A stretch of DNA of 64,000 nucleotides from Imbricaverruca yamaguchii (lineage: Eukaryota; Arthropoda; Thecostraca; Neoverrucidae), in assembly GCA_034440575.1 (NCBI GenBank), contig JAOTOL010001468.1, positions 888,501 through 952,500 on the forward strand, given 5' to 3'. The position numbers and the translations under genes were made by a program. Below, in pieces: positions 57,370 through 64,000 of the stretch (its first letter is position 1; each line of letters starts with the position of its first letter). The notes under the pieces are model-generated. The model saw only the letters and a list, made by a program, of their open reading frames with translations. It did not search any database and had not been told where the DNA came from.

Positions 57370-58545
57370 ACAGTGGGCCGGTACACAACACAGCGGGCCG
57401 GTACACAGCACAGCGGGTCGGTACACATCACGGCGGGCCGGTACACAACACAGCGGGCCGGTACACAGCACAGTGGACCGGTACACAACACAGCGGGTCG
57501 GTACACAACACAGCGGGCCGGTACACAGCACAGCGGACCGGTACACATCACAGCGGGCCGGTGCACAGCACGGCGGGCCGGTACACAACACAGCGGGCCG
57601 GTACACAGCACAGCGGGCCGGTACACAGCACAGCGGGCCGGTACACAGCACAGCGGGCCGGTACACAGCACAACGGGCCGGTGCACAGCACAGTGGACTG
57701 GTACACAGCACAGCGGGCCGGTGCACAGCACAGCGGGCCAGTACACAGCACAGTGGGCCGGTACACAGCACAGCGGGCCGGTGCACAGCACAGCGGGCCG
57801 GTACACAGCACAGCGGGCCGGTACACAGCACAGCGGGCCGGTACACAGCACAGCGGGCCGGTACACAGCACAGCGGGCCGGTACACAGCACAGCGGGCCG
57901 GTACACAGCACAGCGGGCCGGTACACAGCACAGTGGACCGGTACACAGCACAGCGGGCCGGCACAAGCGGGCCGGTACACAGCACAGCGGGCCGGTACAC
58001 AGCACAGTGGGCCGGTACACACACAGCGGGCCTCACACAGCACAGTGGGCCGGTACACAGCATAGCGGGCCGGTACACAGCACAGTGGACCGGTACACAC
58101 CACAGCGGGCCGGTACACAGCACAGTGGGCCGGTACACAGCACAGCGGGCCGGTACACAGCACAGTGGGCCGGTACACAGCACAGCGGGCCGGTACACAG
58201 CACAGTGGACCGGTACACAGCACAGCGGGCCGGTACACAGCACAGTGGGCCGGTACACAGCACAGCGGGCCGGTACACAGCACAGTGGGCCGGTACACAA
58301 CACAGCGGGCCGGCACACAGCACAGTGGACCGGTACACAGCATAGCGGGCCGGTACACAGCACAGTGGACCGGTACACACCACAGCGGGCCGGTACACAG
58401 CACAGTGGGCCGGTACACAACACAGCGGGCCTGCACACAGCACAGTGGACCGGTACACAGCATAGCGGGCCGGTACACAGCACAGTGGACCGGTACACAC
58501 CACAGCGGGCCGGTACACAGCACAGTGGGTCGGTACACAGCAGAC
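57370..58545. repeat. 20-bp minisatellite, about 58 units
   Basis: GGTACACAGCACAGCGGGCC repeats every 20 bp with recurrent variants (CACAACACAG, CAGTGGACC, GTGCACAGC). Variant order suggests 60-120-bp block duplications at 58,030-58,520. Because 60 bp is 20 codons, frames up to 424 codons stay open on both strands. The minus strand reads GGCCCGCTGTGCTGTGTACC, rich in TGT. Confidence 0.98.
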
Positions 58546-58549
58546 GACA

Positions 58550-60297
58550 GCTGACGATTAATCCCGCAGTGGGCCGCAATATCCGCCCCGCCCTTATCCG
58601 CCCTTAAGCTTGGCCCCACCTCGCGCCACTACGCCGCCACGTTGGACGTACTCGGCGGGGGATTGTGCATCCCATAGCGGAAGTATCGTGCCTCGCTACC
58701 CATCCAATACTCCGGTATTCGTGCCATGTCCGCTGTGCCATATGGCGCGCCTCAATCTGAGAAAGTGCTGGGTACTTCGTGCTTTGTCGTATGTTATGGT
58801 TAGACATTCCTGTCGTTAAATTGCTTCCTTTGTTGGCCGATAGACATGGCAAATTGTTCAAGTTTTGGGAGGGAAGGCCGGCTCGGCCGGTCTACTATGG
58901 TCAATTTCAGTGGATGCCCTGTCAAAGTGCACTGAAGCGGGGTCAAAGTGTCGATTTTGTGCTGCATGGTTATTGCACATCAGCTCTGGTTATTTCAGTA
59001 TGTACATGCAGTATCCCTTATGTTCATTTTTATGCTCCATGCAGGTCACATAGGTAAATCACATGATCGCCCAGAACCTTTGTCAATCTTGAAGCACCGA
59101 TTTAATATAGCTTTCTCTTTTCAAAACTATAGTTTTACATTAGCGTGTATTCACAGTGAACAATATCATGGCTGCCGATGCTCCTCAATCTTCGCCAGTG
59201 GAGGTTAAGGGGGTCGATGAACCTCCTCCCTTAGATTTTCGTGGATAGCTTCTGAACCTCTGAACTGAGCCCAGTGAAATGTGCAATACCTTCTTGGGGG
59301 TTCAAAGCTTTTGTAACATTTTTGTTACGTCATGACAGGTCACAAACCTATGACGTCCTAAATGGTAACACCCCGACCATTTTTGAACGATATCGCTGAT
59401 TATTGCATATTTGCATGGCATTCTGACCTAAAGCGACACATGTGTGCAGCTTAGGCCAATAGATAACTGGATTCATATTCTGACATCGTCTCTGTACAAT
59501 TCCAATGTCAGTTAAGTCAATTAATGTAAGCTTATCTCGGATCACTTTATTTAGCTAAAAGTCTTGAATCAGATTTCGCCGTCTATATTTACCCTGGTTT
59601 CGGTGGACGTAAATACTTTAACCATAATCCCATCAGTTTTCCAAATGCGGTGTCGGAACTTGGTCTGGTCCGTGGCTTTGCCCTTGCCCCAGGCATTAAA
59701 TAGAACTCGGGACAGGTTATTACATCTATACAGTACCGACGAATACACTGGAAACAACTGAGGGTACATATCTGTTACGGTTTAGGAAGCGTTTGCGATC
59801 ACCTTGTGAAAGGTCTCGATTTCTGCACAAAGCTGACCTTTGATCTGACCTGCAGGGTCACATATCACTTCCAGATGCAAAACATGGGTGCCAATCGCGA
59901 GATCTCGTCCCACCCAATACACCCAAATATATTTCGTCTCTCTATCACCACTTGTGAAATGCCCCGTGGTCGCATCCCTCCCATGGCGAAGTTCGCGGGA
60001 TATATCGCACGGACGTGAGCTCAAGTGCATAGGCTCTCATTTACCATTCTCACTCTAAGAAAACAACAAGTATGTCGATCATGCTTCGATTCACTTAGTT
60101 TCTAGTCATTTGTAAAATGTTGCAACATGTATCCAATAATCATACCATACCACTGCCAGGTTCAGAAATGCAAAGTGAATCGAACGCTCGGTCTGGAGAC
60201 TATCATTTAACACCCCACACCACCCCCACACCTGCAATCTGTTCACCATGCCATCGTTTGGTGTACCGACCTCGTATTCAGCTGATGCTTTTTGATT
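58550..60297. other. No gene recognised
   Basis: Unique-looking sequence between repeat arrays. Short frames on both strands lack recognisable domains. Confidence 0.5.
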
Positions 60298-60470
60298 TGG
60301 AGGCTTCTTGGTGCATGTGAAGGTTTATCAGTGCATGTGAAGGCTTTCTGGTGGTGACGAAAGCATATTTGGTACTTGTGAAGACCTATTTGGTATCTGT
60401 GTACGCTTATTTGTACCTATGAAGGCTTATTTGTGTCGGCGTAGGTTTATTTGGTGCCTGTCGCGGCAAT
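60298..60470. repeat. Degenerate 24-27-bp repeat
   Basis: GTGAAGGCTTATTTGGTGCC and variants recur about six to seven times. Confidence 0.75.
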
Positions 60471-60899
60471 GGTTATGTGGTACCTTTTCCCGTAGTACTT
60501 ATTTAGCACCTTTTCCTGTGGTGTTTATCTGCTATCTATAAGCCGCATGGCATAACTAATACGTTAATATACCATTAGTGCCGGCAATACACAACAACTA
60601 ACTCTAAAAAGTAGTAAATGTCACTATTACTGACAAACTGACACTCCACCTGACCGCCACAAGAACTCTCCGGCATCGTTAAGCAAAGCTGGCTGAAAAG
60701 GAAGCGGCTTAGCAACAGGTACCGGAACGCGACTCGGCTGGCAAAGGCCCCGTACTTTTACATGGTGAGTTTGTCACACCGCTCTGCAATAGGATATGCT
60801 TCCTGGACGCACCAGGGTGGGCGGTACTCCAGAGCTGACGGAGAACTGCACTGCGGTCTTAGAGTTGGCACACTGTAGACCCCGGACTGGCCCCAACGG

Positions 60900-62775
60900 G
60901 GCCAGTCCGAGGTCACATACCAGCCCGGGACAGTGAGGCTCGGGGGCCACACTGCAGTCAGACTGACACTGCAGGCCCGGACTGGGGCCAGCAGGGAGCT
61001 ACACACACCAGCACCGGGAAGTGAGGCTCGGGACCCACACACCCACCAGTCCGGGACAGTGAGGCTCGGGAGCCACACATACACCAGCCCGGGACAGTGA
61101 GGCCCGGGACCCACACACACACCAGCCCGGGACAGTGAGGCTTGGGAGCCACACACACCAGCCCGGGACAGTGAGTCTCGGGAGCCGCACACACACCAGC
61201 CCGGGACAATGAGGCTCGGGAGCCACACACACGCCAGCCCGGGACAGTGACGCTCGAGAGCCGCACACACACCAGCCCGGGACGGTGAGGCTCGGGGGCC
61301 ACACTGCAGTCAGACTGACACTGCAGGCCCGGACTGGGGCCAGCAGGGAGCTACACACACCAGCCCGGGACAGTGAGGCTCGGGAGCCACACACACCAGC
61401 CCGGGAGAGTGAGGCTCGGGAGCTACACACACCAGCCCGGGACAGTGAGGCTCGGGAGCGACACACACCAGCCCGGGAGAGTGAGGCTCGGGAGCCACAC
61501 ACACCAGCCCGGGACAGTGAGGCTCGGGAGCCACACTGCACCCAGACCGACACTGTCACATCAAACTGGCCCCATCAGGAAGCTACACACACCAGCCCGG
61601 GACAGTGAGGCTCGGGAGCCACACACACACACCAGCCCGGGACAGTGAGGCTCGGGAGCCACACACACACACCAGCCCGGGACGGTGATGCTCGGGGGCC
61701 ACATTGCACCCAGACCGACACTGTCACATCAAACTGGCCCCATCAGGAAGCTACACACACCAGCCCGGGACAGTGAGGCTCGGGAGCCACACACACACCA
61801 GCCCGGGACAGTGGTGAGGCTCGGGAGCCCACACACACCAGCCCGGGACAGTGAGGCTCGGAAGCTACACCCACCGCCCGGGACAGTGAGGCTCGGAAGC
61901 TACACACACACCAGCCCGGGACAGTGAGGCTCGGGAGCCACACACACACACCAGCCCGGGACAGTGAGGCTCGGGAGCTACACACACCAGCCCGGGACAG
62001 TGAGGCTCGGAAGCTACACACACAAGCCCGGGACAGTGAGGCTCGGGAGCCACACACACACACCAGCCCGGGACAGTGAGGCTCGGGAGCCACACACACA
62101 CCAGCCCGGGACAGTGAGGCTCGGGAGCCACACACACACCAGCCCGGGACAGTGAGGCTCGGGAGCCGCACACACACCAGCCCGGGACAGTGAGGCTCGG
62201 GAGCCACACACACACCAGCCCGGGACAGTGACGCTCGAGAGCCGCACACACACCAGCCCGGGACAGTGAGGCTCGGGAGCCACACACACCAGCCCGGGAG
62301 AGTGAGGCTCGGGAGCTACACACACCAGCCCGGGACAGTGAGGCTCGGGAGCCACACACACACCGCCCGGGACAGTGAGGCTCGGAAGCTACACACACAC
62401 GAGCCCGGGACAGTGAGGCTCGGAAGCTACACACACACCAGCCCGGGACAGTGAGGCTCGGAAGCTACACCACACCAGCCCGGGACAGTGAGGCTCGGAA
62501 GCTACACACACACGAGCCCGGGACAGTGAGGCTCGGGAGCCACACACACACACCAGCCCGGGACAGTGAGGCTCGGAAGCTACACACACACGAGCCCGGG
62601 ACAGTGAGGCTCGGGAGCCATACACCAGCACGGGACAGTGAGGCTCGGGAGCCGCACACACACCAGCCCGGGACAGTGAGGCTCGGGAGCCACACACACC
62701 AGCCCGGGAGAGTGAGGCTCGGGAGCCGCACACACACCAGCCCGGGACAGTGACGCTCGGGGGCCGCACTGCGCC
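60900..62775. repeat. Large 36-40-bp minisatellite with higher-order blocks
   Basis: Units read CCAGCCCGGGACAGTGAGGC, TCGGGAGCCACA and a (CA)n of two to six repeats, so unit length varies in steps of two. Spacer blocks (CTGCAGTCAGACTGACACTG / GGCCAGCAGGGAGCTA, and the CACCCAGACCGACACTGTCA form) recur near 60,950, 61,295, 61,525 and 61,705, defining a higher-order structure. About 45 units. The minus strand reads GCTGGTGTGTGTGGC, that is, GU-rich RNA. Confidence 0.97.
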
Positions 62776-63029
62776 CAGACTGACACTGCAGCTGTGGCGG
62801 CTTCCACCAGCGCCGAGTTGGTGCCAAGTGTGCCCACCCCGCCCTTGCCGCGGGGCAGGTGTGGAGGCCGTGGCCGCTCAGGTGGCCGCACGTCCCCAAC
62901 TGTCGCACCTGACTCGGCTTTCCGGTGCGACAAGCGGCCGGCAAGAATGCGACCGAGATGTCAGCAGCACACCTGCCACAACCTGCCACGTCAGTCACCG
63001 CCGATCCCTCCTGTAAACCGTGGATCGCA

Positions 63030-63225
63030 GCATGTCGTAGAAATGTCGTAGAAAATCCAGAAGCCACGGCGCGTATGGCCAATCGAGCTGTTTGGTCGCC
63101 GCCTCAGGCGGCATTTGTGCATTTGTGCATGGGGCCGGTCAGATTGACCTGGTTTACTTCTTGACTTCTCATCATACTCGCTGACTTCCATCATACTCGT
63201 TGACTTATCTCCATACCTGTTGACT
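63030..63225. repeat. Dispersed repeat, copy B (partner at 56.9 kb)
   Basis: Matches copy A through GAGCTGTTTGGTCGCCGCCT, the GTGCATGGGGCCGGTCAGAT block and CATCATACTCGCTGACTT words. A short internal duplication (TTTGTGCATTTGTGCAT, ATGTCGTAGAA twice) is peculiar to this copy. Confidence 0.8.
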
Positions 63226-64000
63226 GCAGGAGTGCAGGGAAACTTCCCCACTCCACCACCCAACTGACGTGCTACAAAAACAAATGGCACGCTCGATGCT
63301 AATCAAGAGGGTCTTCGACCTTCAACCTCCAACCCAGAGTCACCTGCTTTTTTACGACCCACATCGAGCGCTAAATGTCCTGCCCCGACGCAACTCACGA
63401 CGTCGTGTTGCGACCGTCTCTCGCGTCGTTCTTGAACTCGTGCTGAATAACTGATGGTCGGCATCCCAGAAGCAGGCGCGCAGGGCCGCGCGGCACGGTG
63501 GCATGCGCAGGGAAGCTGAGGCCGGCGCCAGCGCCGTGAAGACTCGGACTGAACTGCGGTCAGAAGTCTGCCGGCTTGGCTGCGGGCAAGCTGAAGCTGG
63601 TGTGGCCAGCTCACTCTCCATAGCCTTCTCATTTAGAACCAGTATACACCGAGGTCTTTCGTATGAATTCAGTTCGGTCCGTGGCAAGAGAGGGCAGGAC
63701 AACGCCAAATCCCAGTGCCAACACTTGGCTCGACTAGCATTTCGAGGATAGCCACCAGCGCTCAATGCTTCCTTCCGCACGTCCTACCTGGAGCCAGTGT
63801 GCTCCTGCACCACGGGAGAGACATACACCATGGAGCGACAGCACAGCGTGTCCCCACGATTCAAGCGGTGCGTAAATCTCACGCTCCAGCCCACCCCACG
63901 CCCATCGCCGCACATCACATCCATCAGCCCACACCGCGTCCGATCAAACCGAACACCGTGCTGGGAGATGGCGGACATCGTGTAGCTGGAAGGACCAGCC
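63226..64000. other. No gene recognised
   Basis: Mixed-composition sequence to the right edge. Overlapping frames on both strands show no domain. If the long CELF isoform exists, this lies in its intron. Confidence 0.4.

Noticed and set aside
57342..58619. Open frames of 421 and 424 codons on opposite strands
   Set aside because: Both are translations of the 20-bp array (60 bp equals 20 codons), overlap several equally long frames, and show only the repeat peptide.

Overview
This is eukaryotic nuclear DNA from an animal, most likely an arthropod and perhaps a crustacean. The only recognisable host gene is a bruno/CELF RNA-binding-protein gene on the minus strand, present as short exons separated by multi-kilobase introns. 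Its residues are closer to arthropod Bruno (for example GCSAPLVVKFADTQKEKD) than to vertebrate CELF. No prokaryotic features were found. Most long open frames here are translations of tandem repeats whose unit length is a multiple of three, or whose units lack stop codons in several frames.

Gene layout (minus strand, right to left). A candidate 5' coding exon (37,657-37,552) lies at the edge of a GC-rich island (about 37,550-38,420). Then come the first half of RRM2 (26,318-26,193), the second half of RRM2 (10,694-10,615), and the start of the linker after RRM2 (7,313-7,176). All splice phases agree. RRM1 was not found anywhere in the window, and RRM3 must lie beyond the left edge. The candidate first exon joins RRM2 directly in frame, so the window may hold the promoter of a short isoform lacking RRM1.

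Everything else is repeat-dominated. About forty separate minisatellite or microsatellite arrays occupy roughly a quarter of the window. The largest are at 2.4-3.1, 3.6-4.0, 4.4-4.85, 8.1-8.85, 12.6-13.2, 15.3-15.7, 23.7-25.5, 26.3-26.8, 31.6-32.0, 38.6-39.2, 42.6-43.3, 44.1-44.5, 45.9-46.9, 47.4-47.8, 57.4-58.5 and 60.9-62.8 kb. Among them lie transposon remnants: a 1.03 kb TTAA-flanked (piggyBac-like) element inside a satellite of about 176 bp; two copies of a second TTAA-ended family; three members of a short family with 11-13 bp target duplications, one of them a 266-bp palindrome with hammerhead-ribozyme-like cores; two 3' remnants of one non-LTR retrotransposon family; and three tRNA-derived, SINE-like segments.

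The most notable points are the possible RRM1-less first exon, a 45-bp in-frame duplication of the RRM2 splice donor, the hammerhead-like palindromic element, and a nested insertion whose empty site is also present in the window.
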